The notes beneath the pieces are model-generated. The model did not search any database and was not told the DNA's origin. It was given only the letters and a program-made list of their open reading frames with translations. Of a stretch of DNA of 64,000 nucleotides, positions 34,065 to 44,689 are shown one piece after another. Each line of letters opens with the position of its first letter. Position 1 is the stretch's first letter. Position numbers and translations under genes: made by a program. The DNA comes from Hofstenia miamia (taxonomy: Eukaryota; Xenacoelomorpha; Acoela), in NCBI GenBank assembly GCA_004352715.1, contig SCFE01000070.1:1146873-1210872 (forward strand). The letters run 5' to 3'.

Positions 34065-35647
34065 TTAACTAAACCCAACCCTGTGTTGCGCAAACAGTGT
34101 GAAGTCCCCAGTGATGCCTGTAACATTTTGTTACAAAATAAAACTGCTGTTATTAATCATGATTCTCATTGAGATATAAGTATAAGAATTGAGCAAGTTA
34201 GTAGTTATTCATTAAATATTAATTCGCTAAACCATGGATGCCTTGATAACTAAATATCAAGGCGTCAATGACTAAACATTTCTCAACATTAGACAAAAGC
34301 GCCATAAAGCTTACAATGTGCGAGTGCCTTTGAAGCTGATGAAGACAATTTGGATGATGAAAGTTGATATGAAGATAATGAAGATGATTAAGAAATACAT
34401 AGCGATTTTAATGACAATTTTCTACTGTGGAAACTAGTGTCAATTGACCATCCAGGTCAAGCTCCAATGTAAATGTTCAAGAATATGATGATGAAGAAGG
34501 CATTCCAAAAGTTGGAAAGGGGAATGATGAATCACAACCAGAGGAAGATCGTGGAAATGACAATGCTGATAATACAACAACATTCTCATCCAGTGGCATA
34601 CAATGTTTGTCTGTCTGTTTCTCTGAAGCTCAAAATTTTTTTACAGAGTCATCATCCACACAATGAATATGAAGCATTTTCACTCTATATCAAAGCTGAA
34701 ATGTTGAGAACAGTTCAACTTCATACAAATCAGAAAGTGACAGATATTTGTGGTAGTGTAGGCCATAATCTAGACATGAAGTCATAATGCATTTTGTGAG
34801 CCCATACGAATTTAGCAGTAGAGATATTGTAATAGATAATTGCTTTAGATCAAATGGTTTAGCCATTTCAATACTATCGAAAATTTGACGCTGCTATAAA
34901 AATGCACAGTCATAGATGTGAGGTTCCTTCTGAACTTCAGAACAAAAAATGTCTTGTTGAGTCCCCATCAAGAGGATTGTTATGGTTTCATACATTCCAT
35001 GGTTAAACAAGAACGTCATAATTTTTAGTTCTTCACATTCAGATTGTGAAGTTGTGGCCTCTGAAAAATACAAGCCTGTACTAATTGGGGATTATAATTT
35101 TGGGAAGAAAGGCGTTGACAAGTTTGATGAAAAAATAGAAGAATTTACATGTAGGCACAAAACGTTTCACTAACCACTACTTGTATTCTTCAACATGCTG
35201 GATGTTGCTGCATTCAATGGTTACTTGCTCTTGAAAGAAGATGAATACAAACTATCTCAAAACTATTTATAAAGAATTTAGAAAAGAAATTAGTAAAAGA
35301 GCATGTTGAAATCCAATTCTGTATTAACAAAAAACTGCCAAAAGCAACAAAGATGCTGCATTTATCACTTGGCTTCATATAATTTTCAATAAATGTTTCT
35401 GTTGATGCGCAGCCTTCTATTTGGCAGTTGTTGAATCGCCATTTGCCCAATTCATCAAATAATGGAAAAGAAATCCGTTACTGCCCATCTTTTTAAAAAA
35501 GTGTATTTTTTGTGAAAAAACCATGCCATTTTTTTGTGATGCAATATTAAGTAAATATACATGTATTATTTTCATTCTCATTATGTAACAAAATGCTACT
35601 TATATATGGTTGAGTGTGAGCAATTTATGTATGCAGATAAGGGTTAA
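34065..35647 (+). pseudogene. piggyBac-like transposase relic
   Basis: The plus strand, in several frames, shows an acidic N-terminal stretch (about 34,340-34,420), NEYEAFSLYIKAEMLRTVQL (34,660-34,725), RDIVIDNCFRSNGLAI (about 34,823-34,870, the place of the DxxF motif of the catalytic domain), SYIPWLNKNVIIFSSSHSD, and YKPVLIGDYNFGKKGVDKFD followed by a TCRHKT match to the YN..K.GVD..D...CRRKT signature (35,070-35,170). FFNMLDVAAFNGYLL follows. Stops and shifts abound. TTAA stands at 34,065-34,068 and 35,644-35,647, close to the limits suggested by the uninterrupted copy of the flanking repeat at 60.0 kb, but convincing inverted ends were not found. Confidence 0.65.
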
Positions 35648-36392
35648 GCCAATTCTTAGTCTTATTATAGCCATCATAGTAAATAATTAGATTATAATTA
35701 ACGAAAAACAATTAAAATGCAATGTATTCTACAATATATTTTTATTTATAATAGTAAAGTTCATGTGAATTTAATCTACTGTGCATTTCTTGTTTATACA
35801 CTGTGATAAACACTTTATTTAATTCCCCAAGCCTGCCACATATTTCTCACTTTATACTTTATACACTGACTTTTTAAAATGCTCTGATTGGATCATTTGT
35901 TTTGCCACATATTTGTTGTGCATTTCTCAATCCACACTAAAGTAAGTAATCTTTTTATGTATACTTAATTTATAATTAATAAAGACTTAGATATTTATAA
36001 ATATATGAGAGAAAATAATTTTAAATATTTATTGTGTTTGAATTATTTTCTAAACATTTAAGGAATATTTTTATTGATACTATTGTTTTATGAACATAAT
36101 TATTAACCTTGCTTTCTCAAGATAGGGTTAAAGTATTAATAGAAACAATTTTCGGAAACAAAGGTATACCTACTTAGCTTAACCTAGATATATGTGCTTG
36201 TATTTCAAATTTAGAATTTTAGAAAATTTTCCATTCTTAAATTTGTAGGTTTTATTTCAATTTGGAAATCAGTACTGGTAGTGCCAAATCTGTCAAAATT
36301 AGTTGTCAATCCTTCCAAATCCCAGAATTGTAAGAATTGTGTTTGAATTATTTTCTAACTATTGCTGTTTAAATTTAGTAATAATAGAATAA

Positions 36393-36590
36393 TTTAATCA
36401 AGAAGAAGATTCACTAATAGAAGAAGATTCACTAATGGAAGAATTAAGTGAATACGAAGATTCACTAAAAATGGAGGAATTAAAGAATGAAGTTGCTACA
36501 CTCATCAAAGAAATCTCACTCAAAATTATAAAAACTGAAATGTCTTCATGTAAAAAGTGTTGGAAGACTTTGGTAAGAAACATAATATAA
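36393..36590 (+). CDS. Short acidic open frame inside a 474-bp insertion
   Basis: 65 codons in the open frame, with a repeated EEDSLIEEDSLMEEL segment, a coiled-coil-like stretch (EELKNEVATLIKEISLKI) and CKKCWKTL. A GTAAGA donor-like site follows KTL, and a second frame continues the charged text. It lies inside an insertion that may be a mobile element, because the insertion ends show a weak ATTSYTGTTTAA inverted match. Not recognised. The serine-rich open frame on the other strand is its shadow. Confidence 0.25.
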   Translation, partial: FNQEEDSLIEEDSLMEELSEYEDSLKMEELKNEVATLIKEISLKIIKTEMSSCKKCWKTLVRNII

Positions 36591-36880
36591 AGTTCAAAAT
36601 AGAAGAAGAACATCTAATACCAAAATTAAAAAAAGTTACATAAGATCAAAATGTATTTGCTTAGCAAAAGAACAAATGAAAATTTTGATCTAGGGGATAG
36701 CTACAGTTGTTCCAATTTTGATGAAGCTAATGATTGCCCAATAATGTTAACCAATCAAATTAGTTATTGCTTATTGAAAAAAGTATCCTTTACAATCAGG
36801 GCAGTGAAATTTTAACATTTGTTAAACAAGAATGCATTAATCAAAGAAAAATGTATTTATATAAAACTTTCTTATTCAGT

Positions 36881-38190
36881 TGTATAAGATAAGTGTGGTA
36901 TTACTAGGAATAAAACAGTGTGCTATTTAATCAAATAAATTAAGATGTTTTAGCACACTGTTGTTAAACAACAGTGCATACTTTTCTGAACTACTGTGAG
37001 TGTTACTAATTCTCCTCCAGCTCAAGTTTCTGCTCCTAACACTATGGAACAATAGTTGTAATATCAATCTTCTATCTTTGTAGAGAAAAATTATAATAAA
37101 AAATTCATGTTTTATTTTAAATATGTAGATTAATTTCAATTTTGGAAATCTGTACAAGTAGTACCAAATCTGTCAAACTTAGTTCTCAATCAAATAATTT
37201 TCAAATTCTATTTTTAAGCAAAACATAAACCCTGCATTATATCCTAATAATTTATTGAACTTTTTAAAAGTAAAATCATATTAGAATGTGTTTTCACATA
37301 AGTTGAAACCAATTTAATAAGCAGTTTTTCTTTAATTCACGATTTAGTAGCTGTTTATACTCACATTCATCAATGATGTATCTAATCAACATATTTAGCC
37401 TGAACAAGACATTAAGAAATTGTAAAAATATCGGGATCTTTCGATTCGCCAATATTTTCTCTTTGGCAATCTATGCCTTACCCATCCAATCCCGTCCCAC
37501 CACAAATTATAATATTTATATTGAGTAAAGTTCAAGTAAAATTATTGAATTTATGAAAGTGTAGGACAGGCAAAATGACAAATTTATTAAAATTTTACCT
37601 TTAACTCTAATATTATTTTACAATATCAAGTATCAACACTTTTGAGAAGCACGAATGTTGTCAGTCCCATCTCATTACATTCCATATGACATTTCTTTAC
37701 TGTAAAAGTGTGAGTTTTAACAGTTTCTTTTGGACGTTGTTGAGAATTGAGATATCATGAACCTATAAAACAAAGACTAGTTTTACATGGAGCTGTTCAG
37801 CGTGTACATTTTAATATTTAACTCTAGTCCAAGTTGTTAATAGTTGAATAGATATACCATTCTGAAATGTGTTAGTAGAAACATAGTAATTTTCAAGTTC
37901 TTTTAAAGCAAAATTCTCCAATTACACATAAGTTGATAAAAATACTAGACACTTTAGTGAAGGATGGGGAGTCAGTCATTCACCATGTAAAGAAAGTGTG
38001 TCCAAAACAAAAAGTACAAAATTGGCACACTGGTTTGTCAATAGTATTGCCAATTGAAACTGTTAGTAATTTCAGGCCCGGTTTGAGCACTCATTCCTCC
38101 ATGGCAAGCTTAAATGGAACATAAAAAGCAATCTACAAATGGCTTGAATATTATTAGACAAAGACCAAAACATAACAATAGTGGCATAAA
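36881..38190 (+). other. Intronic AT-rich interval
   Basis: Includes the short repeat copy at 37,125-37,190. No exon or element with motifs was seen. The open frame at 37,933-38,124 resembles nothing known to me. Confidence 0.4.
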
Positions 38191-38269
38191 CAAAAAACTA
38201 TAGATATATACATATATAAACCAGTAGATCCACTAAAATCATAAACTAGGTGGTCAGTCTCTTTAGACA

Positions 38270-38735
38270 ATATAAGATAGAAGCCCCAGAGCCACTGCGC
38301 TCAGGGAGGCTGTGAAAATAGAATATATATATATAGATAGATAGATAGAGAAAAAATCTCGCAGCAAGACTAACAAAGTTTATTCCTTATTGGAAAGGAG
38401 GTGTGTAGGGTATCATCACAAGAATGCCTCGTCATAAGTTTCTGAAATTTTGCACTTGGTTAGATAGACCCCAAATTGTTATCACAAGTCTCCATAGACT
38501 GTAAGTATAGCAGCCCGCAGTGCTGCCGCGCTCAAGTAGGGCTGATAAAATTAAAAAATAAAATAAAGAATAGAGAAAAAATCCCGCATGCAAATGCAGA
38601 CTGATTAACAAAGTTTACTCTGTATCGGAAAGGGGGTGTGTAGGGTATCATCTCAAGAACGGTTTGTCAGAAGTTTCTGATTTTTTGCATTTGGGTTGAA
38701 AGACCTCGAAATGTTCTCACAATTTTTTTTGCTAA
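38270..38735 (+). repeat. Diverged tandem duplication, unit ~230 bp
   Basis: Copies at about 38,270-38,495 and 38,505-38,735 share AGAGAAAAAATC, AACAAAGTTTA, GGTGTGTAGGGTATCATC, CAAGAA and AGTTTCTGA, in order. They differ at many sites, so the duplication is old. A GATA/TA run marks the first copy at about 38,321-38,349. Confidence 0.7.
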
Positions 38736-39370
38736 TGGTTTCTATGCATCGTTTTTGGGTAAATGAGGCATAAAGTTTGCTCTTAGAAGCAGCATCCAAT
38801 AGGATTTCTTGCATAAGGGTGGCATACAGGCGTGGAAACTAAAATGCCAATAGCTCACTCAATGTTAATTCGATTTTTTCAATTTGCTTTGCACTTTGTT
38901 AGGCATCCTGCATACTATTTCATAGTATATGTTAAATTATTGTGAGTTCATTGGGAAAAAAAGTTTTAAAGTGCCTGAACACATATACAAGTTAATTAAT
39001 TCAATTTTTTATTTTTTCATTTTCTCTGACAATAATGAAGATAGGCATTAGTATGAAGTCAAAAAAATTTATTTCAAATTGCTAAGAGAGAAATGCGTCA
39101 AAAACCCTTTTAGTGTTCTTTTGCAATTTGCTCCTGCAATTCTTTATCTTTATTTTTCAAAAATTTATGGGATATACTAGAGTATGTAGTTGATCTATTG
39201 CAGTAAATATTTTTCGATGGTCAATGCTCTTGGAGCACAGGAAGAAAATTTTCTCAAAACTTGGAAAATTTTGTTTGTTTTCTGTACACTACTTTCGAAA
39301 ATTTTGTTTTGTGATTTATGTTGTGTAGCAGGTACAACATTAGAATGAATTGAAATATTTTCGATATTCA
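38736..39370 (+). other. Intronic interval left of the LTR
   Basis: AT-rich; no gene or element recognised. Confidence 0.4.
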
Positions 39371-39622
39371 AATGAGCTGAGAATTAGGTCTTGGAAATGG
39401 GTCATCACTTCGGCCAGAGGCCACGATTCTGTAAGAAGAAGTTTGGAATTAACTTGTTCTCTGAATACTGTTTATCTTAAACTATGAAATGAACATGCCC
39501 CTGTTTTCTCTAAAAATAGAAGTACAGATTTAACTAGTAGTTTCATCTGTTGTTTATTATTTATAAAGATAGAATGCTTGCTGAGTGTTGCATGTGCTTC
39601 TAACACAAACCAGCATTCTACA
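39371..39622 (+). repeat. 5' LTR of the plus-strand Ty3-like element
   Basis: Starts TGAGCTGAG and ends TTCTACA (TG...CA), 252 bp, with TTTATAAAG as possible TATA box at about 39,562. The right border is fixed by the primer binding site; the left border by where the match to 22,825-22,910 ends. No 3' partner LTR is present. Confidence 0.55.
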
Positions 39623-39636
39623 TGGTGACCCGACTT
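39623..39636 (+). promoter_or_regulatory. Retrotransposon primer binding site
   Basis: TGGTGACCCGACTT directly follows the LTR end CA. TGGTGACCCG is a common tRNA-primer complement in Ty3-like elements. Confidence 0.65.
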
Positions 39637-39858
39637 TGAACACATTACCAAAGTATGTGAAGAAGGAGTCACTTTGTTCTTACTGTTTCTATTAAATCCT
39701 TATACAATTCTTCAGTACAAAAATAAAAAACCTTAGCCGCAGCGCCGCAGACAACCATAAACTCAAGAGTACCTAATTATAAACTACATACCAGCTAAAG
39801 ATTACCACTATTTACTATTTTGGTTTAATTATCTTACTGAAGCCCATTCAATATCATT

Positions 39859-41030
39859 ATGGAATCTTGTTTATCTCGCTCAAAAACCCACAAAGCCCTC
39901 TCAGTTGAAAATTTACAACAAATTTCCCATGACGAACTTTTAAAAATGGTTGTAACCCTCCAAAATGACTTACTTGATATTCAACACCAAAAAGAATATC
40001 TTGAAAAAGAGTTGTTTGAATCATGCAAAAATGAACAGAATTTACTCAATTGATTGACAATTCTTCAACCCCAATTCAAGCAATTTAAAAAACAAATTAT
40101 GTCATTAAATCAACAATCAACCTCATTACCCCATGTCGATTTAACTGCCAAATTCGATTTGCTGTTTAAGAAAATGCTTACAAAATTCACTGACATGAAA
40201 AAAGAATTATCTAATGATTTGAAAAAAAATTTTTTTATGAACTTTAAAGCCAACAAAGCTCCAAATGAAATACTTCAACATCGTTATGAAGATTCTGTGC
40301 TACCATACCAACAAATATAGTAAACCCCCCTAAATTCAATGGTAAAATCAATGCATCTTCTTCTACTTTTAGTGAATGGTTTACACAATTCGAAGTATAC
40401 TTGATGCAAATGAAGATCGATCAAACCACTACCACTTCACAATTAGCTTTTTACTTACAGGGTAAAGCTAATACGTATTATCTCAGTTTTGATGACACAA
40501 TCAAACAAAACTATCAAGCATTAGTTAGCAAATTAAAACACCACTTCAACTCCAAATCTGTGAAAAACAATATCAGATATTGCTGTTTGACCTTCAATAC
40601 AAACGCAATGACGATATTGCTGTTTACATACTGCAAATCCAAAGATTGCTTCGACTATCCAGTGAAGTCAACAAATATAAATCTCAAGACTTGTATACAT
40701 TTATAATGCGTGGTCTACCCAATGTCACAAGAAGATGATTAGAAGCTAAATGCAACATTGATGATGACATTGAAACTATCATCAACAAAGCCATTAACAT
40801 TCAATTGGCTTTCAAATTCAATTCAAGGATACATTGTGATGCATTATCAATGGTGCCTAGAACTAATTATTCTACTAAATGATTTACAACATGAAAGCCC
40901 AAAACTGAATCTAATATTAAACCAAAGCATTTAAAATTCACAAATTTTTAAAGTTGCCAAAAATGACAAAATACATTGCTTTCAATGGGGACGCAAAGGA
41001 CATTTATGATCTCAATATACAGTAAAGATT
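39859..41030 (+). pseudogene. Ty3-like gag
   Basis: ATG at 39,859 (MESCLSRSKTHKA), a coiled-coil-like N-terminal part, an in-frame TGA at 40,051, then more of the same frame to 40,320. A frameshift leads to the capsid-like domain: PPKFNGKINASSSTFSEWFT, LAFYLQGKANTYYLSF, LVSKLKHHFNSK (40,330-40,560). The remaining capsid helices lie in another frame. At 40,976-41,015 the zinc knuckle reads CFQWGRKGH and then a stop: the second and third Cys of CCHC are lost. Gag would form the particle that packages the RNA; this copy cannot. Confidence 0.75.
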
Positions 41031-41139
41031 AATATTATTGATGACAATGAAGGTTTTTATAGAGAAACTGAGGACGATGATAACGAAACTGTTGATACTG
41101 ATACTTTTCTTTAAATGAGAAAGAGCACAAACTCCAGAC

Positions 41140-41500
41140 TGAGCAGGAGAGATACTCATCTCAACTAACTTGACAGATAAAAAATTTATTCCAGTTACTG
41201 TAAATTGTATAGCTGTGGAAGCAATCATTGACACAGGAGCTGCACATTCTGTCATAGCTGATACCTTCTATTGGTATAACTCGTAAAGATTTGACAAAAG
41301 AAAACTACAGATAAATTTCTGCTAGTGGCGATTACTTAAACACTAAAGGATACATTAAAAACGTTAAAATTTCGATTTAATGTAAAATCTTTGAACAAGA
41401 TTTGATGTTAATTGGTACTGCAAACTTCCAATCGCCATACCAATTGATTTTGGGACGTGACTTCTTAGAATATAATGATTTTCAGAAAAATACTATTAAA
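41140..41500 (+). pseudogene. Ty3-like aspartic protease
   Basis: IPVTVNCIAVEAIIDTGAAH has the catalytic DTGA at 41,230-41,241. After a frameshift, SPYQLILGRDFLEYNDF matches the ILGxDFL region that closes retroviral-type proteases (41,430-41,480). Confidence 0.75.
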
Positions 41501-41959
41501 ATTAATGATAACAACACTATAAGAAAAAAATTAAGGATCCTGATTCTATACAATTTCAGTTAGAAGTATTAAAAATAGAACCCTATCATTGGAAAATGAT
41601 TAAAGCTAAAACAGATAGATCTATTAATGGTGATTACATGATTTCTCATTATACTGGATACAATGCAAAGAAATTAACTTCTTTATCTACAGTTTCATAT
41701 GTTAATGGTGGGTCTCTGTTTACAGCTTTATTAAATAATACTGACAAACTTATTATGTTATGACAACAATAGTTAAAAATATTTGCTTATCCAGTGTATA
41801 CGCAAGTCAAGAAAAACTGAAAATGTTTATTCATAAACAATACAATTAGCAAATCTAAAGAAGATATTATTCTACCAATAGTAAATCAGGAGAGACACCT
41901 TCACTTGAGGTCTAAAGAAATCCAAAAACTTAAATAGCTTACTCATGATGTATAATGGT

Positions 41960-43140
41960 GCATTAAACTATTATCAGTGTTGGTCAAGCAGTAGGTGAAT
42001 TTCATCACATCTAGACAACTTCCAACAAACCCACTAAACAGCAAGTGCAACTTTTACCAGAACATCACAAAAAAGAATATCTAAAACACTTACTGAATTA
42101 TTAAATGCAAGTAAACTTAAAATATTCTCAAGTCTTGATCTTTGCAAAGCCTATTGGCAGGTTCCTATGCATCCAGATGATATCAAAAAACTGCCTTTAT
42201 TACATCTTAAGGCTTATTCAAATGGTTGCATATGGTATTTGGTTTATAAAATGTGCCTGTCACTTTCCAATGCTATGTGACAAAAGTTCTTATGAATGGT
42301 AATAATAAATTAGACAAAGGCATTGTTACTTATATAGATGATATTTTAATATCTTCAACGATATTTAAAGAGCACTTAGAAAAATTGGAATAGATCTTGC
42401 AAATTTTAAACAAAAGTGGTTTCAAATTTAATGGAAATAAATGAAATTTGGCAAAACACTGCACTGCATTTCTTGACAGAAAAATTGAACACAAAACAAT
42501 TACTTTGAAAGATGACACCATGTCATTGATTGAATCAATTCAATGCCTAAAAAATTGCAAAGGTATTAAAAGAATACTTGGATTTTTCAATTACTACCAA
42601 AAGCTGTATTCCTCATATAGCTAAAAAGACCATTAATATGTCAAATTTATTAAAATCTAAAAATGAGTTTCAATGGAAATGGAAACATCAAGAAGAATTC
42701 GATTTACTTAAAAAGAATTTAAAAAATTACCACCACTAATCTGTCCTGATTACTAAAAAGAATTTATCGCCAATTGTGATGCTAGTACTGTTGCCATTTG
42801 TGCTTGTCTAAGTCAAAACTTCAACAGTAAAGAACTTCCCATTCAATTTTTCAGTAGAAAATTAAAAAATTCGGAACTAAATTATTGTATTACTAAGTCA
42901 GAAATGTTAGCATTGGTAGAAGCCTTAAACAAATTTCGATATTTTCTCATCAGAGAGAAAAATTTTACAGTACACACAGATAACAGCAGTTTATCTTGGT
43001 TAAAGAAATTTTCTGGTGATTGATCTAACATAGTTGGACACTGTATAGAACAATTGAATGATTTTAATTTTACTATTCAACATCGCAAAGGTACTTTACA
43101 TGCCAATGCTGATCTAATTACTCCTTTACTGCAGTATCAA
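41960..43140 (+). pseudogene. Ty3-like reverse transcriptase and RNase H
   Basis: RT: SSLDLCKAYWQVPMHPDD (42,131-42,184, first catalytic Asp), an AFITS-region remnant, and TYIDDILISST (42,328-42,360) with the catalytic YIDD intact. The connection reads FLDRKIEH and FQWKWKHQEEFDLLKK. RNase H: CDASTVAICACLSQ (42,777-42,815), LPIQFFSRKL, LNYCITKSEMLALVEAL, FTVHTDNSSLSWL (42,963-43,000), and an in-frame stop at 43,021 before HRKGTLHANADLI. Several frameshifts, so no full polyprotein, although active-site residues survive. Confidence 0.85.
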
Positions 43141-43389
43141 CAAAATTTACAAAAAGTTCCCAGTGATAAAATTATATTCTCTTTTATTCTGAAAAATGAA
43201 TGTGAAGATTTACCTGAAATTAATGTTGATAGACAAGGAAAACCTATGCTAAGTATTAGCATTAAAGAAGAAATTTCCAAAGAAGAAATAGCTGGAAAAC
43301 AATTAATTGATCCATTACTAATGCAAATTATCAACAAAGTCACTATGCCTGCCATGATTTTAGATCCTCTTTCTTCACATTATACAATA

Positions 43390-44678
43390 AGTATGATTGG
43401 AATATTACACCTCAAGGTTTATTATTCAATAAATATGGAAATAACCGAATTGCTATTCCTGAATGCTACAAACATGATTTAATACACAAGATTCAAGAAA
43501 ACTGTCATTTAGGCATTTTACAAACAGAAAAAACTGCAAATGAAGACTTCATAGGTACTAATTTGCAAAAAGTAGTTTATGATGTTATTGTAAAATGCAA
43601 AATTTGCTTATTAACAAATAAAGAACATTTCCCATTACAATGATCAGAACTACAAAAAATTATTGCTGAAAAACCTAATGAGATCATTCACATCAACATT
43701 GAACAATTATCAAAAAATGATGAAAATTTTCAATATGTTGTAGTTATAGTAGACAACTTTACTATAAACTGTAAAATCATTCCTACAGATATAATTACAG
43801 CTAAGAAAATCATAGATATAATTGTTAATGAGTGGATACTAAACATTGGACCTATGTCTCAAACAATAACTGATCAGGGCAGACAGTTTGAAAGTTCTTT
43901 GTTTTCTGAATTAATGACTCAATTAGAAAAACTAAATGAGCTTTCAACAGTTTATCATCAACAATCAAACTGTATGGCTGAAAGGACTAATCACACTTTA
44001 CTTAAATTGATTAGACTATTAACGTCACATATAGAAGGTAAACATTGGTGAAAAATCATTAAAAAAGTGGAATTTTACTATAACACCCCTGTTCATATAA
44101 CTATTGGCATATCTTCATACAAAGCCATATTTGGTCATGAAGCTGTTGCTCCATTATTGATACAATTTAAAACTATTCAACTAATTCAACTGATAAATAT
44201 GTTTGTGATCTTATTTATAATTTGAATTCTATGAATGAAACAATGATTCATAACACTGAAAAGAGTGCTATGCACCAGAAACATAACTTTAATGAGAAAA
44301 TCTATCTCAATCACCATTCTATAGGAAAAAAAGTTTATGCTTTTCTACCTGGTATTACCATGTGATAAACACCACATTCAAAAATAAGCTCATAAATGGC
44401 AAGGACCTTATGAGATCATGAAAGTATTACATGACAATAACTACAAATTCAATTACTGACAATTGTTCATCTTCAAAATCTTAAACATACCATTAAGGAT
44501 ATTGATAATGCTAAATTAGATAACTTTAATGAACTTAAATACATTGATAATGGTATTGATAATTTTTGATGAACTAGTATATTACAATATAAATGTACCA
44601 CCTAGAATGTTACCACAACATTCTACTAGAAATCCTAATCCAAATTATATATCCCAAGATTGGGAATTAAATATTTAA
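43390..44678 (+). pseudogene. Ty3-like integrase (DD35E) and pol C-terminus
   Basis: A zinc-binding region remnant (HDLIHKIQENCHLGILQTEK, then CKICLLTNK at about 43,590-43,620) precedes the core. Catalytic residues are Asp at 43,752 (VDNFT), Asp at 43,872 (TDQGRQF) and Glu at 43,980 (AERTN); the last two are 36 codons apart, exactly D-x35-E. An in-frame stop follows at 44,049. Further on are the SSYKAIFGHEAV block, KSAMHQKHNFNEKIY, and a pol-end-like RNPNPNYISQDWELNI with stop at about 44,678. The protein joined element cDNA to the genome. The 5072-5526 fragment is a relative. Confidence 0.85.
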
Positions 44679-44689
44679 CATTTTTGTAG

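Larger units (their letters stand above)
33872..36880 (+). repeat. Left arm of a dispersed inverted repeat, interrupted twice
   Basis: Segments 33,872-33,960, 35,655-36,360 and 36,835-36,877 match, in inverted order, 59,240-60,140. Landmarks: ATGGCTGT...GAGCTTT, TTCTACAATAT, ACAACAAATATG-type, TTATAAATATATGAGAGAAA, CTTGCTTTCTCAAGATAGGG, CAAATCCCAGAATTGTAAG and ATTAATCAAAGA. The left arm carries the piggyBac-like relic and a 474-bp insertion (36,361-36,834), which the right arm lacks. A further short copy of one part lies at 37,125-37,190. Confidence 0.7.

Noticed and set aside
34065-35647. Exact piggyBac element borders at the TTAA sites
   Set aside because: TTAA occurs at both places, but the sequences inside do not form inverted ends, so borders are only approximate.
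36398-36613. Serine-rich minus-strand open frame
   Set aside because: Antisense of the EEDSL repeat; the plus strand reads more like protein.
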